From: an uncultured Bacilli bacterium
Lineage (GTDB): Bacteria; Bacillota_I; Bacilli_A; RF39; UBA660
Assembly (NCBI GenBank): GCA_947594675.1
Contig: CANQEF010000062.1
Location: 1-6,838, forward strand
Reading direction: 5' to 3'
DNA: 6,838 bases
Shown: positions 1 to 6,786 of the stretch, in pieces
How the letters are laid out: the number at the start of each line of letters is the position of its first letter
Position numbering within the stretch: position 1 is the stretch's first letter
Made by a program: the position numbers and the translations under genes
Notes under the pieces: model-generated
Database searches by the model: none
The model's input: only the letters and a program-made list of their open reading frames with translations
What the model was told of the DNA's origin: nothing

Positions 1-35
1 AATTAAATCAACTCTCTTTTTATCTTGATTTAATT
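1..35. repeat. Perfect 11-bp inverted repeat, possible operator or stem
   Basis: AATTAAATCAA at 1-11 is the exact reverse complement of TTGATTTAATT at 25-35, with 13 nt (12-24) between the arms. The right arm overlaps a leftward TATAAT box at 33-38. This would suit a repressor operator or a stem at the start of a leftward transcript. The right arm is not followed directly by a T-run, so a terminator for a rightward gene is less likely. The left arm starts at the window edge, so the repeat may extend further. The arms are AT-rich, so chance is possible. Confidence 0.5.
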
Positions 36-41
36 ATACCA
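33..41 (-). promoter_or_regulatory. Possible divergent extended -10 promoter (leftward)
   Basis: On the minus strand positions 41-33 read TGGTATAAT, a perfect TATAAT with the TGn extension. The best -35 candidate is TTAAAA at 63-58, with a long 19-nt spacer; extended -10 promoters tolerate a weak -35. It would drive a gene beyond the left edge, starting near position 26 inside the inverted repeat. This is inferred from motif match only, in AT-rich DNA where such boxes arise by chance. Confidence 0.4.
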
Positions 42-81
42 CTATTTGTTTATATTTTTTTAAGCGATTGCCATACATTAA

Positions 82-110
82 TAGACTTTTTGTTAGAAAT
101 TTGATACAAT
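82..110 (+). promoter_or_regulatory. Sigma-A-type promoter of the gat operon
   Basis: TAGACT at 82-87 (4/6 to TTGACA) is followed by a 17-nt spacer and TACAAT at 105-110 (5/6 to TATAAT). A TG at 102-103 gives an extended -10. The predicted start is near 117, leaving a leader of about 20 nt that holds only the ribosome binding site AAGGAG at 122-127. There is no room for a T-box or other riboswitch between this promoter and gatC. Confidence 0.75.
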
Positions 111-135
111 AACTAAAGTTGAAGGAGAAGTATAT

Positions 136-438
136 ATGGATGAAAAACTTACAAAAGAAGAAATTCTTCATGTTGCAGAACTTGCTCGAATTAAATTAAC
201 TGCTGAAGAAATTGAAAAATATCAAGTAGAATTAAAAAAACTTCTTAACGAAGTAGAAAAAATAAACGACGTAAAAGGATATGATGACGATATTCTTATT
301 GCGCCATGGGATGATTTAACTGAAACTAGAAAGGATATTCCAGGAGAAATGTTAAATCCTAAAGATGTTTTGAAAAACGTACCTCATCATAGTGGCAACT
401 TTATTGAAGTACCAGTTGTTATAACAGAGGAGGCCTAA
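136..438 (+). CDS. gatC: Asp/Glu-tRNA amidotransferase subunit C
   Basis: This 100-residue protein is the small subunit of the GatCAB amidotransferase, which wraps around GatA and GatB and stabilises the complex in the cytoplasm. The family pattern is clear: an N-terminal helix-rich segment with HVAELARIKLT (about residues 12-22) and the following amphipathic helix, then the C-terminal NPKDVLKNVPHH segment (about 74-85) and a short tail ending near VPVV. The length is normal for GatC. The ATG start lies 8 nt after AAGGAG (122-127) and follows a good promoter. The TAA stop at 436-438 is 2 nt before gatA, and the gatA Shine-Dalgarno lies in the last gatC codons, so translation is probably coupled. 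Confidence 0.96.
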   Translation: MDEKLTKEEILHVAELARIKLTAEEIEKYQVELKKLLNEVEKINDVKGYDDDILIAPWDDLTETRKDIPGEMLNPKDVLKNVPHHSGNFIEVPVVITEEA

Positions 439-440
439 AA

Positions 441-1886
441 ATGCGTTATTTAAATAAAAGTATAATAGAAATAAATAAACTTCTAAAAGAAAAGAAAATT
501 AAGCCAATTGACTTGGTTGAAGAGGCATTTTCCAATATTGAAAAAAATAAAGATTTAAATGCTTATATTACTTTAGATAAAGAAACAGCTATTCAAAATG
601 CCAAAGACTTAGAAAATAAAGAAGTTGATAATCTTCTTTTTGGTCTTCCAATAGCCATAAAAGATAACATAGTTACAAAGAATTTAAAAACAACTTGTGC
701 ATCTCATATTTTAGATAATTTTATTCCTATATATGATGCTACTGTAGTTGAAAAAATAAAAGCCAAAAATATGATTATTATCGGTAAAACAAATATGGAT
801 GAGTTTGCTATGGGATCATCAAGCAGAACAAGTTACTATGGCGCACCTAAAAATCCGTGGAACAAAGAAAAAATTTCTGGTGGTTCTTCCGGAGGATCAG
901 CTACTACTATAGCTTGTCGTGATGTTTTATTTGCTTTAGGAACAGATACAGGTGGTTCTATAAGACAACCAGCAAGTTATTGTGGAATAGTAGGAATGAA
1001 ACCTACGTACGGTAGAGTATCACGCTATGGTCTTGTAGCATTTGCCTCATCCCTAGATCAAATAGGTCCTATGACTAAAAATGTCTATGAAAATGCCTTA
1101 CTTCTAAACGCTATTTCTGGTAATGATTCCAAAGATTTAACTAGCTCTAAAAGAAAAACAGAAGATTATACATCTTTAATAGGAAAAAAGCTTACAAATA
1201 TAAAAATTGCTGTTCCAAATTATTTTATGAGTAATATAGTAAGCCAAGAAATAAAAGATAAAATAATGGAAACAATTACTATATTAAAGGATAATGATAT
1301 TACCGTTGATTTTATAGATATAAAATATTTAGAAAATGCTGTTACGTTATACCAAATTATTGCTATGGGTGAAGCTAGCTCTAACTTAGCTCGTTTTGAT
1401 GGTATTCGCTATGGTTATTCTAAAGAAAATCCTTCTGATATAACTGATTTATATTATGGTACAAGAAGTGTTTTTGGCGATGAAGTAAAAAGAAGAATAA
1501 TGGTAGGTTCTTATCTTTTAAGTGGTGAAAATGCAAAAACTTATTATAACAAAGCTTTATCTATAAGAGATGATATGAAAAAAGAATTTGAAAAAGTTTT
1601 TGAAAATTATGATTTTATAATTGGACCTACAACTACAACTATAGCTTATAACTTAGATGATGAAATGAATGATCCATTAAAAAGCTTTATGGACGATGTA
1701 CTTGTAATTCCTGTTAATATGGCAGGCCTTCCAGCTCTTAATCTTCCAATTGGCTTTTCTAAAAGTCATATGCCAATAGGCATGCACATAATTGCTAACG
1801 CCTTTGAAGAGGCCAAAATTTATCAGTTAGCAAGCTTTATTGAACAAAAACTTAATTTAGATTTAGATCCTACAGGAGGTGAATAA
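441..1886 (+). CDS. gatA: Asp/Glu-tRNA amidotransferase subunit A (glutaminase)
   Basis: This 481-residue amidase-signature enzyme hydrolyses glutamine and supplies ammonia that is channelled to GatB for amidating mischarged Glu-tRNA(Gln) or Asp-tRNA(Asn). The Ser-cisSer-Lys triad is visible: Lys74 in GLPIAIKDN, cis-Ser149 in the glycine/serine loop SGGSSGGSA (146-154), and nucleophile Ser173 in GTDTGGSIRQPA. The 75- and 24-residue spacings match those I recall for well-studied amidase-signature enzymes. The C-terminal part carries the family segment GLPALNLPIG. Length is normal and the frame is intact. The ATG is 7 nt after GAGGAGG (427-433). The end overlaps the gatB ribosome binding site. 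It is the middle gene of gatCAB. Confidence 0.98.
   Translation: MRYLNKSIIEINKLLKEKKIKPIDLVEEAFSNIEKNKDLNAYITLDKETAIQNAKDLENKEVDNLLFGLPIAIKDNIVTKNLKTTCASHILDNFIPIYDATVVEKIKAKNMIIIGKTNMDEFAMGSSSRTSYYGAPKNPWNKEKISGGSSGGSATTIACRDVLFALGTDTGGSIRQPASYCGIVGMKPTYGRVSRYGLVAFASSLDQIGPMTKNVYENALLLNAISGNDSKDLTSSKRKTEDYTSLIGKKLTNIKIAVPNYFMSNIVSQEIKDKIMETITILKDNDITVDFIDIKYLENAVTLYQIIAMGEASSNLARFDGIRYGYSKENPSDITDLYYGTRSVFGDEVKRRIMVGSYLLSGENAKTYYNKALSIRDDMKKEFEKVFENYDFIIGPTTTTIAYNLDDEMNDPLKSFMDDVLVIPVNMAGLPALNLPIGFSKSHMPIGMHIIANAFEEAKIYQLASFIEQKLNLDLDPTGGE
1874..1880 (+). promoter_or_regulatory. gatB Shine-Dalgarno that fixes its start
   Basis: AGGAGGT at 1874-1880 lies in the last codons of gatA and is 7 nt before ATG 1888. 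A GTG in the same frame at 1879 overlaps this site itself, so it cannot be served by it. This selects ATG 1888 as the gatB start. Confidence 0.85.
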
Positions 1887-1887
1887 A

Positions 1888-3312
1888 ATGCCTAAGTATA
1901 TTCCAACTATCGGTATTGAAGTGCATGTGGAGTTAAAGACTAAAACAAAGATTTTTTCTAACTCTATAAATGGTTATGGTGAAATGGCCAATTCATTAAC
2001 AAATGTTATAGACCTAGGTTATCCAGGCACTTTACCAACTTTAAATGAAGAAGTTTTAAATCTTGCTATTAAAGCAGCTTTAATCTTAAATTGCCAAATA
2101 CGTAAAACCATGCATTTTGACCGTAAGAATTATTTTTATCCTGACAATCCTAAGAATTATCAAATAACTCAAAATAGAACTCCTATAGGATATGATGGTT
2201 ATATTGAAATAGAAGTAAATGGTACGAAGAAAAAAATAGAAATAGAAGAAATGCATATTGAAGAAGATACTTGTAAAAGTACACATCGTGGTAACAAAAG
2301 CTATCTTGATTTTAACAGAGCTGGTGTACCCTTAATTGAAATCGTAACAAAGCCTTGTATTAGCAGTAGCCTTGAAGCAAAGCTTTATCTAGAAAAACTT
2401 CGTGAATTGCTATTTTATAGTGATATAAGTGATTGTAAAATGGAAGAAGGCTCTATGAGAGCTGATGCTAACATTTCATTAAGAAGAAAACTTACTGATC
2501 CATTTGGAACAAAATGTGAAATTAAAAATATTGGCTCTATATCTAATGTTGCCTTGAGTTTAGAAAAAGAAATCATTCGTCAAACTAAATTTCTTGATGA
2601 AGGCAAGACTTTTAAAGAAGAAACAAGACGCTTTGACGATAAAATTCAAGACACAGTTTTAATGAGAGTTAAAGAAACAGGAAATGATTACCGCTATTTT
2701 CCAGAACCTGATATTCCATTTGTTACATTGTCTGATGAAATGATTTCAAATGTGAAAAAAACAATTCCAATGTTACCTGATGAAAGAAAAAAATTATACC
2801 TAGAAAAAGGCCTATCAGAAATAAATGCTATGAAATTAATCCAAAATAGACCATTAAGTGACTATTTTAATGAACTATTAAAAGTAAAAACAGATTATAA
2901 GATTGCTAGTAATTTATTACTTGGAGATATTTCAGCCTATCTAAATAAAACAGAAAAGAATCTTTCTGACACCTTTTTAACCCCAAATAGATTTAAAGAA
3001 TTAATTTCCTACATAGAAAATGGCTCTCTTACAAGTAAAAACTTAAAAGATATACTAGATAAAGTTCTTGAAGAAGAAACTTCTATAGAAGATATTATTA
3101 ATAATTTAGGGATAAAAAATATTACTGATGATAAAACTTTAAGAGAAATAATTAAAACCATTATCGCTAATAATGAATCTATAAAAAAAGATTATTTAGA
3201 AGGTCATGATAGAGCTATAAAATTCTTTATGGGTCAAATTATGAAAGAAACAAAAGGTTCAGCTAATCCCAAAATAGCAACAAAAATATTAATAGAAGAA
3301 TTAAACAAATAA
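1888..3312 (+). CDS. gatB: Asp/Glu-tRNA amidotransferase subunit B
   Basis: This 474-residue subunit activates the misacylated tRNA's Glu or Asp side chain with ATP and transfers ammonia from GatA. The N-terminal catalytic domain shows TIGIEVHVELKTKTK (7-21) with likely Mg-binding Glu11 and His13, then FDRKNYFYPDNPKNYQ (77-92), HIEED (123-127), the DCKMEEGSMRADANISLR segment and DYRYFPEPD. The C-terminal third is the YqeY-like helical tail that contacts tRNA, ending with GHDRAIKFFMGQIMKETKG and a lysine-rich tail. Length is typical. A GTG 9 nt upstream is in frame but sits inside the Shine-Dalgarno, so ATG 1888 is preferred. It starts 1 nt after the gatA stop. No hairpin terminator is evident after the gene. 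Confidence 0.98.
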   Translation: MPKYIPTIGIEVHVELKTKTKIFSNSINGYGEMANSLTNVIDLGYPGTLPTLNEEVLNLAIKAALILNCQIRKTMHFDRKNYFYPDNPKNYQITQNRTPIGYDGYIEIEVNGTKKKIEIEEMHIEEDTCKSTHRGNKSYLDFNRAGVPLIEIVTKPCISSSLEAKLYLEKLRELLFYSDISDCKMEEGSMRADANISLRRKLTDPFGTKCEIKNIGSISNVALSLEKEIIRQTKFLDEGKTFKEETRRFDDKIQDTVLMRVKETGNDYRYFPEPDIPFVTLSDEMISNVKKTIPMLPDERKKLYLEKGLSEINAMKLIQNRPLSDYFNELLKVKTDYKIASNLLLGDISAYLNKTEKNLSDTFLTPNRFKELISYIENGSLTSKNLKDILDKVLEEETSIEDIINNLGIKNITDDKTLREIIKTIIANNESIKKDYLEGHDRAIKFFMGQIMKETKGSANPKIATKILIEELNK

Positions 3313-3313
3313 A

Positions 3314-3342
3314 TTGAAAAAGCTTGATACTTAGTGTATAAT
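3314..3342 (+). promoter_or_regulatory. Near-consensus sigma-A promoter after gatB
   Basis: TTGAAA at 3314-3319 (5/6), a 17-nt spacer and a perfect TATAAT at 3337-3342 begin 2 nt after the gatB stop. The predicted start is near 3349, giving a leader of about 17 nt that carries AGGAGG at 3353-3358. This matches consensus better than the promoter ahead of gatC and should give the three downstream genes independent transcription. Read-through from gatB may add to it. Confidence 0.82.
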
Positions 3343-3365
3343 TATTTAAAGTAGGAGGGAAACAT

Positions 3366-3812
3366 ATGAGTTTCATAAAAAGAAATAAAGGTACAATAAT
3401 TGCAGTTGTTGTGTTTTTAGTAGTCTTAATATTTGTTGTTCAAATATTTAATGCCTTTTTATCAAGTGACGAGAAAGCTTTATATGGAAATAGACTTGAA
3501 GGAAAAGATGCTGTAGCAATTTCTAAACAACAAAAAGAAGATATTATAACATCTTTAAAAGAAGATACAAAAGATATTAAAGTTAGAGAACAAGGCAGAA
3601 TACTAAACATAACTATTACTGCTAAAGATGATGCCTCTTTAGAAAATGCCAAATCCTTAGGAACAAAAGTATTAGAACCTTTAAAAAATAATCAAAAAGA
3701 ATATTATGATATTCAAGTATTTATAAAAAAAGATATTGAGTCTAATAATTTTCCTATCATAGGCTACAAACATCATACTAAAGATAATTATACTTGGACA
3801 AAAGATAGATAG
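3366..3812 (+). CDS. Small single-pass membrane protein, function unknown
   Basis: This 148-residue protein has a basic N-terminus (KRNK, residues 5-8), one hydrophobic segment at about 10-31, and a hydrophilic domain of roughly 115 residues. The positive-inside rule places that domain outside the cell. The domain alternates helix-prone stretches (QQKEDIITSLKED) with strand-like ones (GRILNITITAKDD, YYDIQVFIKKD), suggesting a small alpha/beta fold, and ends in an aromatic and His-containing tail (GYKHH, YTWTKDR). I do not recognise the family. There is no lipobox cysteine and no catalytic motif that I can identify. The ATG is 7 nt after AGGAGG. It is first in a three-gene unit with its own promoter and ends 15 nt before the sensor gene, so a role alongside that sensor or at the envelope is plausible but unproven. 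Confidence 0.85.
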   Translation: MSFIKRNKGTIIAVVVFLVVLIFVVQIFNAFLSSDEKALYGNRLEGKDAVAISKQQKEDIITSLKEDTKDIKVREQGRILNITITAKDDASLENAKSLGTKVLEPLKNNQKEYYDIQVFIKKDIESNNFPIIGYKHHTKDNYTWTKDR

Positions 3813-3815
3813 AAT

Positions 3816-3820
3816 GAGGA
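3816..3820 (+). promoter_or_regulatory. Shine-Dalgarno that sets the sensor gene start
   Basis: GAGGA at 3816-3820 is 7 nt before ATG 3828. An in-frame TTG at 3822 is only 1 nt away from it, too close to be used. This supports ATG 3828 as the start. Confidence 0.7.
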
Positions 3821-3827
3821 ATTGATA

Positions 3828-5867
3828 ATGAAAAAAAAATTAATTATTATAATACCTATAATTATAGCTATTATAACTTTTGTATTTGTATATAGATACT
3901 ATACTAATGAAGATAAAACAACTACTTTAACAGTATCCGAAAAAAGATGGGTTGAAAATAATAATGATCAAACATATGATTTTGAAGTTATAAATGATTA
4001 CCCTTTATATGCTTTTAATGGAGAAGGAGTAATATTTAATTTTTTAGATGACTTTGAAAAAAACATTGGACTAAAATTTAATAAGATACCATATTTAAAA
4101 GATTCAACACCTTCAACACAAGGATATCGTATTCGTATTTTAGATAATGATGCAAAATTAACAGAGAATGATTTATTTTTCTTCAATGATAATTATGTAG
4201 CCGTAGGAAAAATTTATCAAAGAATAAATCATATTACAGATATGAAAAATCTTACTTTTGGAATATTTGCCTCTGATGCTGATGAAATAAGTTATTACTT
4301 AAAAAGTGGTACAAATCTATCATTTAAGACTTATAATACTATAGCAGAGTTATATACAGCACTTAATAGTAATTTAGTCAATATGATAATTGTGCCTAAC
4401 ATTATGTATTTAGATTATACAATTGAAAAAGATAAATACTCTATAAATTATTTCTTCACTGAAATGAAAAAACAAATAGTCTTATCACTAGATAATTCTA
4501 ATAAAGATTTAAATGAAATAATTCGCAAATATTATAATAAATGGCGCGTTTCAAATTATGTTACTGAGTACAATGAGGCCTATTTAAATTACTATTTAGA
4601 TAAAAATAATTTAGATGCTAAAACAAAAGCTAGCTTAATTTCTAAAAATTACGTTTATGGCTATGTTGAAAATATTCCTTACGAAACAGAAGTTAATAAG
4701 AAATTAGCTGGTATAGCAGGAGAATACATAGACAGAGTATCCCGCTTAGCTAATATCAATTTTAAATTAGTTAAATATAATACTAAGGAAGAATTGCAAA
4801 AAGACATTGATGATGGTAAAGTAGATATTTATTTTGATTACTATAACTACAATAATGACAACTATATCGCAACACTTTCTACTTTCATAGAAGATTATGC
4901 TGTCTTAGGATTACAAGAAGACAATCATATTGTTAATTCTTTTGAAAGTTTAAGGAATCAAGATATAATAATGTTTAAAGATGATTCCCTATACAATTAC
5001 GTTTCTAGTAACTCAAATGCTAAAATAAAAACAGTTTCTAATATAGATGATTTAGTAGATCAATCATCCCATAAATTAATTGTAGTTGATGCCGAAATAT
5101 ATTCGCATTATCAAAATTCTAAATTTAAAAAATATCGTCTTTTATACAAAGACACCATGATGAATGACTATAAATTTATGGTAAAAAAAGATAATATAGC
5201 ATTTTATGATTTATTTAATTATATAATTAACACTAATTCATACTATAATTATCGTAATAGTGGAATTGCCAATATGAAAGCCTCCATCTTAGAAAATTCT
5301 ACTCTAGAGCAAGTTTATACTATTGTATTATCCATTATATTCATACCACTAATAATTTTGGGTATAATATATATCATCTTAAAAAAGAAAAAACAAATCA
5401 AAAAAATAAAAATAACTGATCGACATAAATATACTGATATGTTAACTTCGCTTAAAAATAGAAATTATTTAAATGCTAAATCAGCAGAATGGGAAGATTG
5501 TGAAGTATTCCCCCAAGCAATAGTTATGGTTGATTTAAATAATGTTAAATACGTAAATGATAACTATGGTCATGAAGAAGGAGATCAACTAATTATAAAA
5601 GCAGCTGGTATCCTAGTAAATACTCAGCTTGAAAATAGCGAAGTAATAAGAACAGATGGAAATGAATTTTTAATTTATTTAGTTGGCTATAGTGAAAGAC
5701 AAATTGCAACTTATGCTAAAAAGCTTTCTAAGGAAATGAAAACTCTGCCTCATGAATTTGGAGCAGCTGTTGGCTATAGTATGATTACAGATGAAATAAA
5801 AACAATTGATGATGCCATAAATGAAGCAACCTTAGAAATGATTACTAATAAAGAAGAATATAAATAA
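3828..5867 (+). CDS. Tandem PBP-domain membrane sensor with degenerate GGDEF
   Basis: This is a 679-residue membrane protein. Order of parts: signal anchor (about 4-22); a first periplasmic-binding-protein-like (SBP family 3) domain starting at the TLTVSEKRW segment (33-41), resembling the lead-in of tandem-PBP sensors, to about 250; a second such domain (about 273-485); a membrane segment (about 498-518); a lysine-rich linker; and a cytoplasmic GGDEF domain (about 530-679). GGDEF family marks are DMLTSLKNR (537-545), Asp569 in MVDLNN, ND at 577-578 and GHEEGD (581-586). The signature itself reads RTDGNEF, that is DGNEF at 610-614: Asn612 replaces the acidic metal ligand and Asp610 the first glycine. 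There is no RxxD inhibitory site at 601-604. It probably senses an extracellular small ligand. Cyclic-di-GMP synthesis is doubtful; it may be a regulatory or binding module. Confidence 0.88.
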   Translation: MKKKLIIIIPIIIAIITFVFVYRYYTNEDKTTTLTVSEKRWVENNNDQTYDFEVINDYPLYAFNGEGVIFNFLDDFEKNIGLKFNKIPYLKDSTPSTQGYRIRILDNDAKLTENDLFFFNDNYVAVGKIYQRINHITDMKNLTFGIFASDADEISYYLKSGTNLSFKTYNTIAELYTALNSNLVNMIIVPNIMYLDYTIEKDKYSINYFFTEMKKQIVLSLDNSNKDLNEIIRKYYNKWRVSNYVTEYNEAYLNYYLDKNNLDAKTKASLISKNYVYGYVENIPYETEVNKKLAGIAGEYIDRVSRLANINFKLVKYNTKEELQKDIDDGKVDIYFDYYNYNNDNYIATLSTFIEDYAVLGLQEDNHIVNSFESLRNQDIIMFKDDSLYNYVSSNSNAKIKTVSNIDDLVDQSSHKLIVVDAEIYSHYQNSKFKKYRLLYKDTMMNDYKFMVKKDNIAFYDLFNYIINTNSYYNYRNSGIANMKASILENSTLEQVYTIVLSIIFIPLIILGIIYIILKKKKQIKKIKITDRHKYTDMLTSLKNRNYLNAKSAEWEDCEVFPQAIVMVDLNNVKYVNDNYGHEEGDQLIIKAAGILVNTQLENSEVIRTDGNEFLIYLVGYSERQIATYAKKLSKEMKTLPHEFGAAVGYSMITDEIKTIDDAINEATLEMITNKEEYK

Positions 5868-5878
5868 GAAGGGATAAA

Positions 5879-6709
5879 ATGGAAAAAGCAAGAGGTTTTT
5901 TTAAAAATATTATTACTTTAATAAAAAAGCCTGAGATGAGGATTCTTCCTGGTCAACTTGCTTTTTTTCTACTTATGTCATTAATTCCAAGTATTGCTCT
6001 TATTGGTGCTTTAGCAACATCCTTTTCTATTCCAGTAGACACAATAACTTTAAATATAAATGAATCTGTTCCAAAAGAAATAGCTGAAATACTTACAAAT
6101 TTTGTTACAGGTGAAGGCCTAAATTTTAATATAATAGTCTTTTTTATATCGACCTTTATTTTAGCATCCAATGGAACCCATTCAATGATTATTACATCTA
6201 ATGAAATATACAAAATTGAACCTAAAGATATCTTAAGTAGAAGAATAAAAGCTATTATTATGATTTTTATTTTAGTTATACTATTCTTTTTTCTACTTAT
6301 AGTCCCTGTTTTTGGTGATAGTCTTTTTGAATTATTAAAAATAGTCCTAAAAAATGAAAGTATAGTGGAATTTTTCTACAGGATGTTCCAAATATTAAAA
6401 TATCCATTAGTAATTATTACCATATATTTTAATATCAAGTTAATTTATGTAATGGCACCCGATAAAACAATTCCTAGTAAGACAACTACTAAAGGAGCAA
6501 TATTTACAACAGTTTGTTGGATAATAGCTACGGAAATATATGCCTTTTATATACGAAGTTTTTCTAAATATAGTCTTTTCTATGGAAGTATTTCCAACTT
6601 ATTAATCTTATTAATATGGATTTATATTTTATCCTATATCTTTGTTCTGGGTTTAGGTATAAATGCTAGTATATATGAAGAAATTGAACAAGGCCACCCC
6701 AAAAAGTAG
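5879..6709 (+). CDS. YihY/BrkB-family inner-membrane protein
   Basis: This 276-residue polytopic membrane protein has about six hydrophobic segments (roughly 26-48, 83-105, 123-147, 173-192, 202-225 and 236-262). YihY/BrkB (once called RNase BN) marks are seen: LAFFLLMSLIPSIAL near 27-41, NEIYKIEPKDILSRRIKAI near 108-126, and the C-terminal YGSISNLLILLIWIYI (235-250) followed by GLGINA. Length is typical of the family. The molecular role is uncertain: the old RNase BN assignment was wrong, and envelope or transport roles are proposed. It starts 11 nt after the sensor gene with AAGGG (5869-5873) 5 nt before the ATG, so it is very likely co-transcribed. Its last codons form the left arm of a terminator. 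Confidence 0.93.
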   Translation: MEKARGFFKNIITLIKKPEMRILPGQLAFFLLMSLIPSIALIGALATSFSIPVDTITLNINESVPKEIAEILTNFVTGEGLNFNIIVFFISTFILASNGTHSMIITSNEIYKIEPKDILSRRIKAIIMIFILVILFFFLLIVPVFGDSLFELLKIVLKNESIVEFFYRMFQILKYPLVIITIYFNIKLIYVMAPDKTIPSKTTTKGAIFTTVCWIIATEIYAFYIRSFSKYSLFYGSISNLLILLIWIYILSYIFVLGLGINASIYEEIEQGHPKK

Positions 6710-6720
6710 CCTTGTTCTTT
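6686..6720 (+). terminator. Intrinsic terminator overlapping the last CDS
   Basis: GAACAAGGC (6686-6694) pairs perfectly with GCCTTGTTC (6709-6717) around a 14-nt loop and is followed by a short, weak T-run (TTTAT). The left arm lies in the coding sequence, and the TAG stop (6707-6709) sits at the base of the loop. It probably ends the unit that starts at the 3314-3342 promoter. The weak T-tract lowers confidence in its efficiency. Confidence 0.68.
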
Positions 6721-6734
6721 ATACTGCAAAACAA

Positions 6735-6763
6735 TTGAAAAATAAAGTTTGTAGTGTTATAAC
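6735..6763 (+). promoter_or_regulatory. Possible promoter in the terminal intergenic region
   Basis: TTGAAA at 6735-6740, a 17-nt spacer and TATAAC at 6758-6763 with TG at 6755-6756 form a good extended -10 promoter match. The predicted start near 6770 lies only about 20 nt before the closing hairpin, so it would make an RNA of roughly 65-70 nt unless the hairpin is read through. A perfect TTGACA at 6770-6775 lies just after, but its best -10 (CATCAT at 6794-6799) is poor. AT-rich chance matches are a real alternative. Confidence 0.35.
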
Positions 6764-6786
6764 CCGAGTTTGACAGTTAAAATAAT

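Noticed and set aside
111..135. T-box or amino-acid riboswitch ahead of gatC
   Set aside because: The predicted leader is only about 20 nt and holds nothing beyond the ribosome binding site.
2086..2286. Minus-strand open frame inside gatB
   Set aside because: It lies wholly antisense to a conserved gatB segment, its product is a low-complexity Phe/Ile/Tyr-rich peptide, and no promoter or ribosome binding site supports it.
3313..3365. Terminator between gatB and the small membrane protein gene
   Set aside because: I see no GC-containing stem followed by a T-run in this gap; it is filled by the promoter and ribosome binding site.
3428..3452. Signal peptide cleavage or lipoprotein processing in the small membrane protein
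   Set aside because: There is no lipobox cysteine and no clear cleavage motif after the hydrophobic segment, so an uncleaved anchor is more likely.
5953..6213. Minus-strand open frame antisense to the YihY/BrkB gene, with similar ones at 3440-3652 and 3998-4186
   Set aside because: Each is the reverse shadow of a well-supported gene, has no recognisable motif, and is expected by chance in AT-rich DNA.
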